The notes: a model not told the origin generated them from the letters alone. A stretch of 64,000 nt of DNA from Hydrogenophaga sp. (GCF_018780385.1 NZ_JADMJO010000048.1:124001-188000), one strand, 5' to 3'. Shown: positions 35,421 through 44,965, counted from the stretch's first letter. Numbers and translations are program-made.

Positions 35421-36214
35421 GCAAGTGCTTTCTGTGAGGACTGGTACCGGCGCAGCCAGCCCAGGCCGTCGCTCGTGCCGGCCCGGGGGCGGTATTCGCA
35501 ACCCACGAAGCCCTCAAAGCAGAGTGCGTCGAGCAGGTCGAAGAGGTGAGGGAAGTTCACTTCACCGCCGTCGGGTTCGTGGCGGTCGGGTACGCCGGCG
35601 ATCTGGATGTGGCCCACGCCGGCGAAATGCTTTTGCAGGCGCTTGCTCAGGTCGCCTTCCATGATCTGGCAGTGGTAGAGGTCCATCTGCACCTTCAGGT
35701 TGGGCGCGTCTGCTTCGGCCAGCACGTCGTGCGCTTGCTGCTGCAGGCTGAGGAAGTAGCCCGGCATGTCGCGGCTGTTGATGGGTTCGATCAGCAGCGT
35801 CACACCCAGGGGCGCCAGGCGCGCGGCGGCGTGGCGCAGGTTGGCCACATAGGTGGCTTGGCGCGCGGCGGCGTCGCTGCCGGCGGGGACCAGGCCCGCC
35901 ATGGCGTGCACGCGCTGGCAACCCGTGGCTTCGATGTAAGGCAGGGCCTGCTCCAACGCGGCGGCGAACTCGGCCTCGCGCCCGGGGTGGCAGGCCATGC
36001 CACGCTCACCGGCGGCCCAGTCACCCGGGGGCAGGTTGAACAGGGCCTGCGTGAGGCCGTGGTCCTTCAGGCGCGCGCCGATGTCGGCCGGCGCGTGTTC
36101 GTAGGGAAACAGGTACTCCACCGCATCGAAGCCGTCGCGCGCGGCCGCGGCAAAGCGGTCGAGGAACGGCACCTCGGGGTACATCATGGACAGGTTGGCG
36201 GCGAAGCGGGGCAT
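35417..36214 (-). CDS. otnI: 2-oxo-tetronate isomerase (hydroxypyruvate-isomerase-like)
   Basis: A 265-residue TIM-barrel protein of the hydroxypyruvate isomerase / xylose-isomerase-like family. [20 protein letters not shown] is the typical start; metal-ligand Glu in [15 protein letters not shown], Asp/His in [13 protein letters not shown] and Glu in GCEYRP are visible. OtnI interconverts 2-oxo- and 3-oxo-tetronate. The ATG at 36214 begins the family motif; the stop overlaps the denD start by four bases. It follows otnC after 20 bases. Confidence 0.92.
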   Translation of the reverse strand: MPRFAANLSMMYPEVPFLDRFAAAARDGFDAVEYLFPYEHAPADIGARLKDHGLTQALFNLPPGDWAAGERGMACHPGREAEFAAALEQALPYIEATGCQRVHAMAGLVPAGSDAAARQATYVANLRHAAARLAPLGVTLLIEPINSRDMPGYFLSLQQQAHDVLAEADAPNLKVQMDLYHCQIMEGDLSKRLQKHFAGVGHIQIAGVPDRHEPDGGEVNFPHLFDLLDALCFEGFVGCEYRPRAGTSDGLGWLRRYQSSQKALA

Positions 36215-36234
36215 GGTGGGCTCGGGGTTCCGGG

Positions 36235-36912
36235 TTACCAGAGGGTGGTGAATCGGGTCTGAAGTTCGCTGATCTGCACGTCGGTCAGGGGTTCGGGCCG
36301 GCGTTCCGTGAGCAGCCACAGGCGCGCGGTTTCTTCGAGTTCTTCGAGCAGCGCCATGGCACTGCCCGGGCTGTCGTGCCACACCGTGGGGCCCAGGCGT
36401 TCGAGCATCACCGCACGCAGTGGCCGCCGGGCTTTGGCGATGAGTGCAGCCACGTCGTCGGCCACGCCTGCATCGCCTGGAACTCGGTAGGGCACCAGTG
36501 GCACATGACCCACCTTCATCACCTGGTAGGGCGTCAGCGGCGGCAGGATGTCGTCGTTGCGCCAGACGCCTTGCAGCGTGAGCGCCACGAGGTGCGTGGA
36601 ATGGGTGTGCAGCACGCAATGCGCGTCGGGTGCCGCGGCGTAGATCCGGCGGTGCAGGATGAGTGTCTTGCTCGCGCGGGCACCGGCCAGCGCGGTGCCG
36701 TCTTCGGCCACCCAGGCCAGTTGCACGGGGTCGAGGAAACCCAGGCAGGCATCGGTGGGCGTGATGAGAAAACCGCCACCCTGCTCGGCGGTGAGGCGCA
36801 CGCTGATGTTGCCGGCGGTGGAATGCACCAGCCCGCGCTGAAACAGGCTGGCACCCACGCGCGCGATGTCGGCACGCGCGGCGTCCTGAGGGGCAGGCCA
36901 GAGCAGACTCAC
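36235..36912 (-). CDS. otnC: 3-oxo-tetronate 4-phosphate decarboxylase, divergent active site
   Basis: A 225-residue class II aldolase/adducin-fold protein. [12 protein letters not shown] (about residue 29) and [11 protein letters not shown] with His102 and His104 are conserved. In the Escherichia coli homologue YgbL, as I recall it, the acid residue lies in SKEVLFH and the third metal His in ANHGPVV. Here these read SKTLILH (Thr83) and ERLGPTVWH (Leu173), so both are replaced; His179 is a nearby candidate ligand. The family converts 3-oxo-tetronate 4-phosphate to dihydroxyacetone phosphate and CO2. The start overlaps the otnK stop by four bases. Assignment is from fold and context. Confidence 0.85.
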   Translation of the reverse strand: MSLLWPAPQDAARADIARVGASLFQRGLVHSTAGNISVRLTAEQGGGFLITPTDACLGFLDPVQLAWVAEDGTALAGARASKTLILHRRIYAAAPDAHCVLHTHSTHLVALTLQGVWRNDDILPPLTPYQVMKVGHVPLVPYRVPGDAGVADDVAALIAKARRPLRAVMLERLGPTVWHDSPGSAMALLEELEETARLWLLTERRPEPLTDVQISELQTRFTTLW

Positions 36913-38186
36913 AGCGCCACCCCCGCTTGCTGCAAGGCTTGTGCGAAGAAATCGACGCCGCCGAAGTTGCCCGACTTGAGCGCGAGTTGCACCGCCTCAC
37001 CCTTGCCCGGCAGCGTCGATTGTGTCCAGGGCACGCCCGGGCAGATGGCCGCGCCGATGCGCAGTTGCCGCACGCCCAGCGCCTGCACCACCGCGCCCGA
37101 CGTTTCACCGCCGGCCACCACCAGGCGGCGCACGCCGGCTTGCACCAGGCCTTGTGCGACGTGGGCCAGCGCGTGCTCGACCGCGTCACCAGAAGCCTGT
37201 ACGCCAAGCGCTTGTTGCACGGCGCGCACGCTCTCGGGTGTGGCGGTGGCATAGATCAGCACTGGGCCCTGTGCCAGCGTTTGCGTGGCCTGGGCCAGCA
37301 CGGCGTCGGCGGTCTGTCGGCCTTCGTGCAGCGCGAGTGGGTCGATCTTCAACGTGGCGCGACCAGCGGCCATCCACCGTGCGACCTGTGCATTGGTGGC
37401 TTCCGAACACGAACCCGAGACCACGGCGGCGGGGCCTTGCAGGCGCTCCAATTCGGCGGCGTTGGCGTTGGGTGCGAACCAGCCGCGCCTGGCGTAGGCG
37501 GGAGGCAAACCCAGGGCCACGCCCGAGCCGGCGGTGAGCAGCGGCAGCTCGGCGCAGGCGTCGGCCAGGGTCAGCAGGTGGGCATTGCTCACCGCATCGG
37601 CCACGGCGATCTTCACGCCCTCAGCGCGAAGCTGTGCGATGCGGTCCTGAGCGGTGGGCACTCCGGCATCGATCACGTCGTGGCGCAACAGGCCCACGGT
37701 CTGGGCCGTTTGCGCCTGCAGCACGCGCACGAGGTTCGCATCCGTCATGGGCGTGAGCGGGTGGTGGCGCATGCCCGAATCGCTCAGCAGCGCATCGCCC
37801 ACAAACAGGTGGCCGCGGAACACGGTGCGGCCGTTTTCCGGGAAGGCGGGGCAGGCGATCGTGAAGTCCGCGCCCAGTGCGGCCATGAGCGCGTCGGTGA
37901 CCGGGCCGATGTTGCCCTGCGGCGTGGAGTCGAAGGTGGAGCAGTACTTGAAATAGATCTGCCGTGCGCCAGCGGCGCGCAAGGCGGCCAGCGCCGCTAG
38001 ACTTTGCGCGACCGCGTCGGCCGGCGCGATGGTGCGGGTCTTGAGCGCGATCACCACCGCGTCGGCCGCGGGCAGTTCACCGCCGGGCACGCCCAGCACC
38101 TGCACGGTGTGCATGCCGGCGCGCACCAGCATGCTGGCCACGTCGGTGGCGCCAGTGAAGTCGTCCGCGATGACGCCCAGAATCAT
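36909..38186 (-). CDS. otnK: 3-oxo-tetronate kinase (DUF1537 family)
   Basis: A 425-residue protein with the two DUF1537 domains. The N-terminal [20 protein letters not shown] is diagnostic; GSVSGSCS-like [16 protein letters not shown] and the C-terminal [17 protein letters not shown] match the nucleotide-binding half. OtnK phosphorylates 3-oxo-tetronate with ATP to the 4-phosphate. It overlaps both neighbours by four bases (ltnD stop at 38183, otnC start at 36912), consistent with tight translational coupling. Confidence 0.94.
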   Translation of the reverse strand: MILGVIADDFTGATDVASMLVRAGMHTVQVLGVPGGELPAADAVVIALKTRTIAPADAVAQSLAALAALRAAGARQIYFKYCSTFDSTPQGNIGPVTDALMAALGADFTIACPAFPENGRTVFRGHLFVGDALLSDSGMRHHPLTPMTDANLVRVLQAQTAQTVGLLRHDVIDAGVPTAQDRIAQLRAEGVKIAVADAVSNAHLLTLADACAELPLLTAGSGVALGLPPAYARRGWFAPNANAAELERLQGPAAVVSGSCSEATNAQVARWMAAGRATLKIDPLALHEGRQTADAVLAQATQTLAQGPVLIYATATPESVRAVQQALGVQASGDAVEHALAHVAQGLVQAGVRRLVVAGGETSGAVVQALGVRQLRIGAAICPGVPWTQSTLPGKGEAVQLALKSGNFGGVDFFAQALQQAGVAL

Positions 38187-39106
38187 GCGGCGGCCTTCTG
38201 TGCTGGCGGCAGGTCGATGCCGGCCAGCTGTGCGTAGTACTTCACCACCGCGGAGTCGTCTTCACCGCCCAGGCCCATGGCCGCGGTGGCGAGGTAGAGC
38301 TGGTGCGCGGCGGCCGCCAGCGGCAATGGAAACTTGAGCTGGCGCGCCGCGTCGAGCACGATGCCCAGGTCCTTCACGAAGATGTTCACCGCCGACAGCG
38401 GCGTGTAGTCACCGTCCAGGATGTGGGGCACGCGGTTCTCGAACATCCAGCTCATGCCGGCGGAGTTGCAGATCACTTCATAGAGCTGGCGCGGCTCGGC
38501 ACCGGCGCGCATGCCCAGGGCCATGGCCTCGCAGGCGGTGGCGATGTGCACGCCCGCCAGGTGTTGGTTGACCATCTTCACGGTGGAGCCGACGCCCGCT
38601 TTGTCGCCCAGGCGGTAGACCTTGCCGGCAAAGGCCTCGAGCACGCTGCCGGCGGCGGCGAAGGCTTCGGGCTGGCCCGAGGCCATGACCGTCATCTGGC
38701 CCGCAGCGGCCTTCTTCGCACCGCCCGAGACCGGGCCATCGATCAACCAGTGGCCGGTCTCAAGCAGGCGCTGTTCCCACACCGGGGGCAGGGCGGGGTC
38801 GACCGTGGCCGAGCACACCACCACACCGCCGCGCTTCAATGACGACGCCACGCCTTGCGCGCCGAACAGCACGTCGTCGGTTTGCGCGGCGTTGACGACC
38901 AGCACCAACACCACGTCACAGTGGCTGGCGAGTTCGGCGACGCTGGCGGTGGCGCGGCCGCCCGCCTGCTCGAAGGCTGCTCGGGCTTCGGCGCGCGGGT
39001 CGCAGCCCCAGGTGGGCACGCCCTGGCGCAGCGCCGAGAGCGCGGCGCCCATGCCCATGGAGCCCAGGCCGATGACGCCGAGTGTGTGTGAGGAAGCGTT
39101 GCTCAT
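38183..39106 (-). CDS. ltnD: L-threonate dehydrogenase (3-hydroxyisobutyrate dehydrogenase family)
   Basis: A 307-residue beta-hydroxyacid dehydrogenase. The NAD site is VIGLGSMGMGAAL near residue 10; the substrate motif DGPVSGGAKKAAAGQMTVM and the catalytic Lys in KMVNQHLAGVH are present. LtnD oxidises L-threonate to 2-oxo-tetronate, entering the same route as DenD. The ATG at 39106 overlaps the stop of the regulator gene by four bases. Both entry enzymes being present suggests use of both stereoisomers. Confidence 0.92.
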   Translation of the reverse strand: MSNASSHTLGVIGLGSMGMGAALSALRQGVPTWGCDPRAEARAAFEQAGGRATASVAELASHCDVVLVLVVNAAQTDDVLFGAQGVASSLKRGGVVVCSATVDPALPPVWEQRLLETGHWLIDGPVSGGAKKAAAGQMTVMASGQPEAFAAAGSVLEAFAGKVYRLGDKAGVGSTVKMVNQHLAGVHIATACEAMALGMRAGAEPRQLYEVICNSAGMSWMFENRVPHILDGDYTPLSAVNIFVKDLGIVLDAARQLKFPLPLAAAAHQLYLATAAMGLGGEDDSAVVKYYAQLAGIDLPPAQKAAA

Positions 39107-39864
39107 GAGGAAAAACCGGGTGGGGAAGGGGTCAGCATCGCGCCGAGGGCGCGTCGGATGGGGGGTGCGGCGTTGTTCAGACGCCGCGCCGCGTTGTGCA
39201 TGTGCAGCATGGCGGCCTGCCGCGCCGCGAGCACGTCGCCGCGCATCACTGCTTCGGCGATGGCACGGTGTTCTTCGCGCACTTCCACCATGTAGCCGCT
39301 GTCCAACGCTTCGTTGGTGCGTGTCACGCACATGGATTCGCGCTGGTACTGCTCGAGGAAGCCCAGCAGGCGTTCGTAGTGCGGGTTTTCGGTGGCGCGG
39401 GCGATGCTGCGGTGAAAGGCCAGGTCGGCCTCCACGCCTTCCGCGCCCTGGGGCGGGCAGGCTTCCAGGTGTTCCAGCGCCTGGGCGATCGTGCGCGCCT
39501 TCTCGGGGGTCATGCGTTGTGCGGCCAGGGCGGCCACGTCGGCCTCCAGCCCGCGGCGCACCTCCACCACCTGCAGCACGCTTTCCATGGAGGTGACCAC
39601 CAGGGGATCAAAGGCCAGGGCGCGCGCCTGGTGGCGCGGCGCCACGAACACCCCCGAGCCCTGGCGCGAGGTGAGCAGGCCGATGGACTTGAGCCGGCTG
39701 ACCGCTTCGCGCACCACGGTGCGCGACACCCCGAACTGCTCGGCCAGGCGCTGCTCCGTGGGCAGGCGCTCGTCGGGTGCCAGCTCCCCGGACTCGATGC
39801 GCTGCAGCAGCAGGCCGGCCAGTTTGTCGGTGAGGCGTTCGGGCGCTTGCAGGGCGTCGCTCAT
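39103..39864 (-). CDS. GntR-family (FadR subfamily) regulator of the tetronate operon
   Basis: A 253-residue repressor with an N-terminal winged helix (LPTEQRLAEQFGVSRTVVRE, about residues 34-53) and a C-terminal FCD domain with metal-binding histidines (LAFHRSIARATENPHY, VREEHRAIAEAVMRGD). It is the first gene of the operon, so it represses itself and all downstream genes. A near-palindrome lies 32 bases upstream of its start. The inducer is probably a tetronate pathway intermediate. Confidence 0.92.
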   Translation of the reverse strand: MSDALQAPERLTDKLAGLLLQRIESGELAPDERLPTEQRLAEQFGVSRTVVREAVSRLKSIGLLTSRQGSGVFVAPRHQARALAFDPLVVTSMESVLQVVEVRRGLEADVAALAAQRMTPEKARTIAQALEHLEACPPQGAEGVEADLAFHRSIARATENPHYERLLGFLEQYQRESMCVTRTNEALDSGYMVEVREEHRAIAEAVMRGDVLAARQAAMLHMHNAARRLNNAAPPIRRALGAMLTPSPPGFSS

Positions 39865-39895
39865 GGTGGTGTATCGGGCTTCAGGTGTCTGGTTA

Positions 39896-39908
39896 TATGG
39901 TCATCATA
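39896..39908. promoter_or_regulatory. Candidate GntR/FCD operator upstream of the tetronate operon
   Basis: TATGGTCATCATA is a 13-base inverted repeat with one mismatched pair, centred about 38 bases before the regulator start. FCD-type GntR proteins commonly bind TATG..CATA-like or TGGT..ACCA dyads, so this fits autoregulation. Confidence 0.45.
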
Positions 39909-39945
39909 CAAATTAAAGTGCACATCTCCACTCATGGTTTTCCCT

Positions 39946-40185
39946 TTAAACAGGGCGTCGGAACAGCGTCGCGCTGGAAACCCAAAACAACGGTGCCATG
40001 GCCCGGCACAGGCGGCCCGTGGTGAGAATCGCCAGAAGGCCGGCGAGGGCCAGCCAGCAGCCCCAGATCGTGTGATGACCCAGCCACCCCAGTGCGGATG
40101 CAACCACCGTCAACATGGCCGCCAACGAGAGGTTCAGGCCCAGGGCCGTTGCCATCAGCTCGGTCCGTGTTGTGCCGGGAGCCAT
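39946..40185 (-). CDS. Small membrane protein after the isomerase-like gene
   Basis: A 79-residue protein with two hydrophobic helices (about residues 15-33 and 40-56) and a short basic C-terminus. GGTGG precedes the ATG at 40185, and only two bases separate it from the stop of the preceding gene, so translational coupling is likely. I recognise no family. It ends the minus-strand catabolic group that starts at 46962. Confidence 0.5.
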   Translation of the reverse strand: MAPGTTRTELMATALGLNLSLAAMLTVVASALGWLGHHTIWGCWLALAGLLAILTTGRLCRAMAPLFWVSSATLFRRPV

Positions 40186-40187
40186 GG

Positions 40188-40853
40188 CTACCACCCCCCG
40201 GTGGCCAGCCACTCTTCGACGAGCGGCAGCTTCTCCACACCGAAGAAGGGTTCGCCGTCCACGATGAAGAAGGGCGAGCCGAACACGCCACGCTGGATCG
40301 ATTCCTCGACGTTGCGCCGCAACCGAGAGGCCGGCTTGCCTTGCGCGCGAGCCACCTCGTAGGCGTGCCAAGGCAGATCTGCCTCGCGCATGCAAGCGCT
40401 CAGCACGTCGTCCTGCGCGATGTCCAGGCAGTGCACAAAGTAGCTGCAAAAGATCAGACCGGCGAGGCGCTTGGCGGCAGCCGGGTCGACACTCTTGGCC
40501 CAGGCGAAGGCACGTCCTGCCTCCACAGGTCGTGAGTTCGGAGAAGGCGCCAGTCGTTCGAAAGCAATCCCATGCTGTCTGGCATAGCGCCGGGCATCGT
40601 TGATGACGTAAGGCCCCTTCAGCGGGAGATCGACGATGGGTGGGATGCCCATCACCTTGAGCACACTCACGCCCACCAGCATCGAGGTCCACTCCACTTC
40701 GCGGCCATGGCGCCGGGCCAGCTCGTCGATGCGAAGGCTGGCGAAATAGCCGAAGGGTGAGATGAAGTCGAAGTAGAACTGGATGGGAGCGTGATCGACC
40801 GGGCCGACCGCCGAAGCGGTGTTCCAGGCGCTCACCGGCCCGAGATCAGACAT
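40188..40853 (-). CDS. DsbA/kappa-GST-fold protein, 2-hydroxychromene-2-carboxylate isomerase-like
   Basis: A 221-residue thioredoxin-fold protein. FYFDFISPFGYFASLRI near residue 26 carries the Ser that binds glutathione in the isomerase, in place of the CxxC of DsbA. The C-terminal ESIQRGVFGSPFFIVDGEPFFG is also typical. Known members isomerise a naphthalene breakdown product with glutathione. The start overlaps the acyl-CoA synthetase gene by eight bases. Its role in this operon is not known; a cis-trans or glutathione-linked step is possible. Confidence 0.88.
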   Translation of the reverse strand: MSDLGPVSAWNTASAVGPVDHAPIQFYFDFISPFGYFASLRIDELARRHGREVEWTSMLVGVSVLKVMGIPPIVDLPLKGPYVINDARRYARQHGIAFERLAPSPNSRPVEAGRAFAWAKSVDPAAAKRLAGLIFCSYFVHCLDIAQDDVLSACMREADLPWHAYEVARAQGKPASRLRRNVEESIQRGVFGSPFFIVDGEPFFGVEKLPLVEEWLATGGW

Positions 40854-42720
40854 GGTCGTCTCGGGGTGTTGCCCAGTCGAGCGTGAGCAGATAGCCCTCC
40901 AGGCTGGCGGCGATCCTCAGGCGTGTCGCGCGGGAGGCCTCCGTTGCCGCAGATGCCAGTTCGATGCACACCACCTGGCCCCGTCCGGGGTCCTCGCGCA
41001 CGGTCAGCGCCGCGATCGGTTCACCCAGCAGCACCTCCCGCAAGTGCCGCTGCGCGCAGTCCTGCCGCAAGGCGGGCTTGAAGATCTTGCCCACGGCGGT
41101 CATGGGCAATTGATCGAGGACGAAAAGCCGCCTGGGAAGCGCGGGGGGCTCGTGAATGGTGAGCTTGGCAAAAGCCAACAATTCTTCCTCGGTCGCTTGA
41201 GCGCCAGGCCGCAGCGTGACGTAGGCCACCGGCACTTCGCCCGCGTAAGCGTCCGGCATGCCGACGGCGCCCGCGTCGGCCACGGTCGGGTGCCGCATCA
41301 GGCACTCTTCGATGACGGCCGGGTCGATGTTGTGGCCGCTGCGGATGATCAGGTCCTTGGCCCGTCCCGTGATGAACACGCGTCCGGAGACATCGACGTA
41401 CCCTACGTCTCCGGTGACGAGCCATCCGTCGTCGGTGAACAGGGTGGCGGATTGAACGGGGTCCTTGTAGCCGGGTGTCAGGTTGGGCCCGCGAACCACG
41501 AGCACGCCCGGCTCGCCCGGTGGGCAGGCGCGGCTCGATGCCCGGATTCCGTCGAGCGCGCGTGCCTCGACCTGACAGAACGGTATCGGCAATCCGGCGG
41601 ACCCCATGACCCGCGCGTGTGAAACCGGATCGACGCAGATCACGCCACCGGATTCGGTCATGCCATAGACCTCTCGCAAGGGTTTGCCCGTGATGTGTTC
41701 GATCTGCTCGGCGACACTGCGAGGAAGCAGGGACGCGCCGGAGATGTTGATCCGCACGCGGCTCAGATCGATGCCTTCGGCATCCACCTTCGCCACGGCC
41801 GACAGCGCCGTCGGCACGCCGCCCACGATGGTGGTTCCGGTGCGCTCCACGATGGACCAGAAGTGGGCGACGATCTGTGGATTCCGGAATCCAGCGGGCG
41901 AGAGGATCACCACTTCCGCGCCGGCCACGAACATGGCCAGACTGCAGAAGATCGCCGATGCCACGTGGAACATCGGCAGCCCGTTGACGATCACGTCGTC
42001 GAGGCTGGCACCCACGGCCCAGGCCCCGCCACAGGCCGCAGCCAGCTGGTTGCGGTGGGTGTGGATGACCAGCTTGGGCGCACCGGTCGTGCCACCGGTA
42101 TGGAAGTACGCGGCCACATCGTCCAGACCCGGGCGGTCAGCAAACGCCAGTTGCGCCGGGTTCGACTGCAGCAGCTCAGACAACAGTTGGACGTCAGTTG
42201 CCTTTGCGGCTTTCTCGCCGCCGACCTGGATCAACACGCCGATCCCGGGCACCAGTGCTTTGACCTGTTGCGCCTTGTTCCAGATGTCGGTGCCGGGCAG
42301 GGGCCCCAGGGCCACCAGTGCCTTGGCACCGGCCGCCCGGCACAGGCTGGCAATGTCCTCGGCCTTCAGCAGCGGATTGAGCGGCAGGGCCGCCGCGGCC
42401 GTGGCCGCACCCCACAGCACGAACTGGGTTTCGACCAGCGAGGGCAGCATGTAGGCCACCACGTCGCCCCGCCTCAAGCCAAGCGAGCGCAAGGCGTTGG
42501 CGGTCCGTGCGATTCCCTCCACCAGTTCGGCATAGCTGAGCTTGCGTGGCGGGGTTTGTGGGTCGGTGCCCAGGAAGGTGATGGCGGTCTTGCTGCCGCA
42601 GCGAACCTGCGTGCGCTCGATGGCATCAAGCACATGGGTCGCGCGCATCCATTCTTCGACATGCATCCCCGGGCCGGGGGTGCCGATGGTTGGCAAGGCG
42701 GTGGCGGGGATGCTGTTCAT
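40846..42720 (-). CDS. AMP-forming acyl-CoA synthetase
   Basis: A 624-residue ANL-superfamily ligase. The P-loop YFHTGGTTGAPKLVIHTH (about residues 206-223), the A5-type motif EVYGMTESGG, the A7-A8 hinge GDVGYVDVSGRVFITGRAKDL and the C-terminal Lys in MTAVGKIFKPALR are all present. It activates a carboxylic acid as a CoA thioester. It lies 25 bases downstream of a dienoyl-CoA-reductase-like SDR, so the group may degrade an unsaturated or aromatic acid through CoA esters. The chain length of the substrate is not visible. Confidence 0.93.
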   Translation of the reverse strand: MNSIPATALPTIGTPGPGMHVEEWMRATHVLDAIERTQVRCGSKTAITFLGTDPQTPPRKLSYAELVEGIARTANALRSLGLRRGDVVAYMLPSLVETQFVLWGAATAAAALPLNPLLKAEDIASLCRAAGAKALVALGPLPGTDIWNKAQQVKALVPGIGVLIQVGGEKAAKATDVQLLSELLQSNPAQLAFADRPGLDDVAAYFHTGGTTGAPKLVIHTHRNQLAAACGGAWAVGASLDDVIVNGLPMFHVASAIFCSLAMFVAGAEVVILSPAGFRNPQIVAHFWSIVERTGTTIVGGVPTALSAVAKVDAEGIDLSRVRINISGASLLPRSVAEQIEHITGKPLREVYGMTESGGVICVDPVSHARVMGSAGLPIPFCQVEARALDGIRASSRACPPGEPGVLVVRGPNLTPGYKDPVQSATLFTDDGWLVTGDVGYVDVSGRVFITGRAKDLIIRSGHNIDPAVIEECLMRHPTVADAGAVGMPDAYAGEVPVAYVTLRPGAQATEEELLAFAKLTIHEPPALPRRLFVLDQLPMTAVGKIFKPALRQDCAQRHLREVLLGEPIAALTVREDPGRGQVVCIELASAATEASRATRLRIAASLEGYLLTLDWATPRDDHV

Positions 42721-42745
42721 CGTGGGTTCCTCGTTGGCACAGGGT

Positions 42746-43588
42746 TCAGCGGGCCGCGCGAGCGGTCGGCGTGACGGAGTCTTTCAACATCCGTCCGAAC
42801 TCCAGAGAGCCCACCGCGGAGAAGCCGCCGTCGATCGGGATCACCACGCCATTGATGTAGCGCCCGGAATCGCTGGCCAGGTACAGCGCCAGGTCTGCAA
42901 TCTCCTGCCTGGAGGCGCCGCGGCCACTCGGAATGGACTGCAACAACCTGGCCCAGCTCTCTTGCCCTTCGGGTGCGAGCCGGGCCATGCCCTCCGTGTC
43001 GGTCACCGGACCCGGTGCGATGCCCACGCACCGGATGCCCTCGTCGGCCCATTCCACCGCCAGCGAGCGAATCAACATGTCGACGCCGGCTTTGGCAGCG
43101 CACACGTGAGCCTGGGCGTAGGTGGGCATGCTGGACTGGACCGCCGAGATGGCCAGCACGAGAGCGGACGGCTTTCGCAGAAAGTCGTGCGCAGCGCGCA
43201 GCGTGTTGAACGTGCCGACCAGGTCGGTTTCGATCACGGCGCGAAAGCCGTTGGAACTCATCCCGGTGGCCGGGGCGACGAAGTTGCCGGCGGCACCCGC
43301 AACCACGATGTCGATCGGGCCGAACGCCGCGTAGGCGTGCTCGACGGCACTTCCCATCGCCTCGTAGTTGCGCACATCGGCAGACAGTCCGATGGCGTGT
43401 CCACCGGCCGCCTCGATCTCGGCCGCTGCATGGCTTGCCTTTTCCAGGCTGCGCCCGACGATCGTCACCGCCGCGCCAGCCAGCGCGTACGTGAGCGCGA
43501 TCTGGCGGTTGATGCCGCTGCCACCACCCGTGATGAACGCGGCCTTGTTGCGCAGCAGGCCGGGTTGAAACGTGTTGAGCTTGTCCAC
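42746..43588 (-). CDS. SDR resembling peroxisomal-type 2,4-dienoyl-CoA reductase
   Basis: A 280-residue [20 protein letters not shown] near residue 20 and [18 protein letters not shown] around 110. The usual Tyr-x-x-x-Lys reads VCAAK in [13 protein letters not shown], so the Tyr is missing while the Lys is kept. The peroxisomal dienoyl-CoA reductases also lack this Tyr and share [19 protein letters not shown] sequence, so this group is the best match. It should act on an unsaturated acyl-CoA. It sits between the serine hydrolase gene (10 bases upstream) and the acyl-CoA synthetase gene. Confidence 0.85.
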   Translation of the reverse strand: MDKLNTFQPGLLRNKAAFITGGGSGINRQIALTYALAGAAVTIVGRSLEKASHAAAEIEAAGGHAIGLSADVRNYEAMGSAVEHAYAAFGPIDIVVAGAAGNFVAPATGMSSNGFRAVIETDLVGTFNTLRAAHDFLRKPSALVLAISAVQSSMPTYAQAHVCAAKAGVDMLIRSLAVEWADEGIRCVGIAPGPVTDTEGMARLAPEGQESWARLLQSIPSGRGASRQEIADLALYLASDSGRYINGVVIPIDGGFSAVGSLEFGRMLKDSVTPTARAAR

Positions 43589-43598
43589 GATGGTCGCC

Positions 43599-44909
43599 TC
43601 AACGTGCGCTCAGCGCTGCTGCAATGGCGGCAAACGCCCGGCGGTCGACGTTGTGTGTGACGCTCGTGTCGCCCGCTGGATGGGAGGAGAGCTTGATGAT
43701 CACCAATTCGGCCTTCGGATTGATGTGCATGTGTTGTCCATTCAAGCCCTTCATTTCGAAGGTGCCGTCGCGGTCGTGCGGGATCCACCACTGGTTGTGA
43801 TACGAGTACCCATAGCGCATCGTCTGGCCGCTGGACTTGAACTTCTCGATGTCCGCGCCCTTGCGGATTTCCCCGATGACGCTCTCTCCGATGATCTGGC
43901 GGCCGTTGAATCGGCCCGCCATGCGCATCGTCTCGCCCAGGCGGCCCAGGTCTCGCAGGGTCGCGCTGAAACCCACGCTGCTGATCTGCGTGCCGATCGG
44001 ATCGACCCACACATAGGCGTCGTCCTGTGCGCCCATCGGTGCCCAGAGGCGTTCAGACAACAACGCCGAGTAGCTCTTGCCGGTGACGCGTTGCAGGAGC
44101 CAGCCCAGGACCTCGGTGTCCACCGACTTGTATTTGAATGCCGCGCCATGTTCGCCCTCTTTCTTGAGGGTCACCAGCAGGTCGGGGATGGTCCGGGGGC
44201 CGCTGTGGGTGGGCGGTGCAGGCAGCAGCCCGGCGGCGTGCAGGTACTGGAAGATGCCGGAGCTGGGGTCGCGGAAGTTCTCCGCGTAGGCAACGCCGGT
44301 GGTCATGTCGAGCGTCTGTTGCACGGTGGCGTCCGCCCATGCGCTGTCCTTGAGCTCGGGCAGGTATTTGGTGACCAGGGCGTTGGGGTCGATGAGGCCG
44401 TCCTTGATCAGCATGGTCGTGAGCAGGCCGGTGAACGATTTGCTCATGGACCACAGCGAGTGCGGCTGTTGGGCACGCATGCCGGCGTGGTACCTCTGCA
44501 GGACGACCGCACCCTTGTGCAGCACCAGCAGACCGTCGGTGTAGGTCGTGCGCTGCCAGTCGGCCAGGGAGATCCCGGCGCCTTTGTCGTCTTCGAACTT
44601 GAGCGAGTCCATCTCTTGCGGCATGTCGCGCAGGACGGAGGGCTTCTCGTCTCCGCGCCAGACCTGGGCCGTCGGCCCGAGTTCGCGCATGTGATGAAAC
44701 GCCCAGCGGCCATTGGGGAACCGGAGGACGGAGGAGAGCCGCACGATCTTGTCGGGCGGAGGCGGAAACCCTTTCATGATTTCCAGCTTCACGGGATCCG
44801 TCGCTTCGGGCGGAGGAGGTTGTGGCGCCTGTGCCAGGGCGACCGAGGCATTGAGGATGAGGGCTGCCGCGACGGCGGCGGTGCGATGGGTTTTGGGTGG
44901 TGTGTACAT
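43599..44909 (-). CDS. Exported serine hydrolase, class C beta-lactamase fold
   Basis: A 436-residue protein with a signal peptide (ends near ASVALAQ, residue 26). SLWSMSKSFTGLL holds the SxxK nucleophile, and TTGVAYAENF plus YGYSYHNQWW and GLNGQHMHINP match the 6-aminohexanoate-dimer hydrolase / EstB branch. These cleave esters or cyclic and linear amides. The start is uncertain: ATG at 44909 or ATG at 44945, neither with a clear binding site. It follows the TetR gene after 56 bases and precedes the SDR gene by 10. Confidence 0.88.
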   Translation of the reverse strand: MYTPPKTHRTAAVAAALILNASVALAQAPQPPPPEATDPVKLEIMKGFPPPPDKIVRLSSVLRFPNGRWAFHHMRELGPTAQVWRGDEKPSVLRDMPQEMDSLKFEDDKGAGISLADWQRTTYTDGLLVLHKGAVVLQRYHAGMRAQQPHSLWSMSKSFTGLLTTMLIKDGLIDPNALVTKYLPELKDSAWADATVQQTLDMTTGVAYAENFRDPSSGIFQYLHAAGLLPAPPTHSGPRTIPDLLVTLKKEGEHGAAFKYKSVDTEVLGWLLQRVTGKSYSALLSERLWAPMGAQDDAYVWVDPIGTQISSVGFSATLRDLGRLGETMRMAGRFNGRQIIGESVIGEIRKGADIEKFKSSGQTMRYGYSYHNQWWIPHDRDGTFEMKGLNGQHMHINPKAELVIIKLSSHPAGDTSVTHNVDRRAFAAIAAALSAR

Positions 44910-44965
44910 GGTCTTTGGTGAATGGAAGACAAGGGGTTGATGCATGGCGAAGAGGGCGGGCGTGT

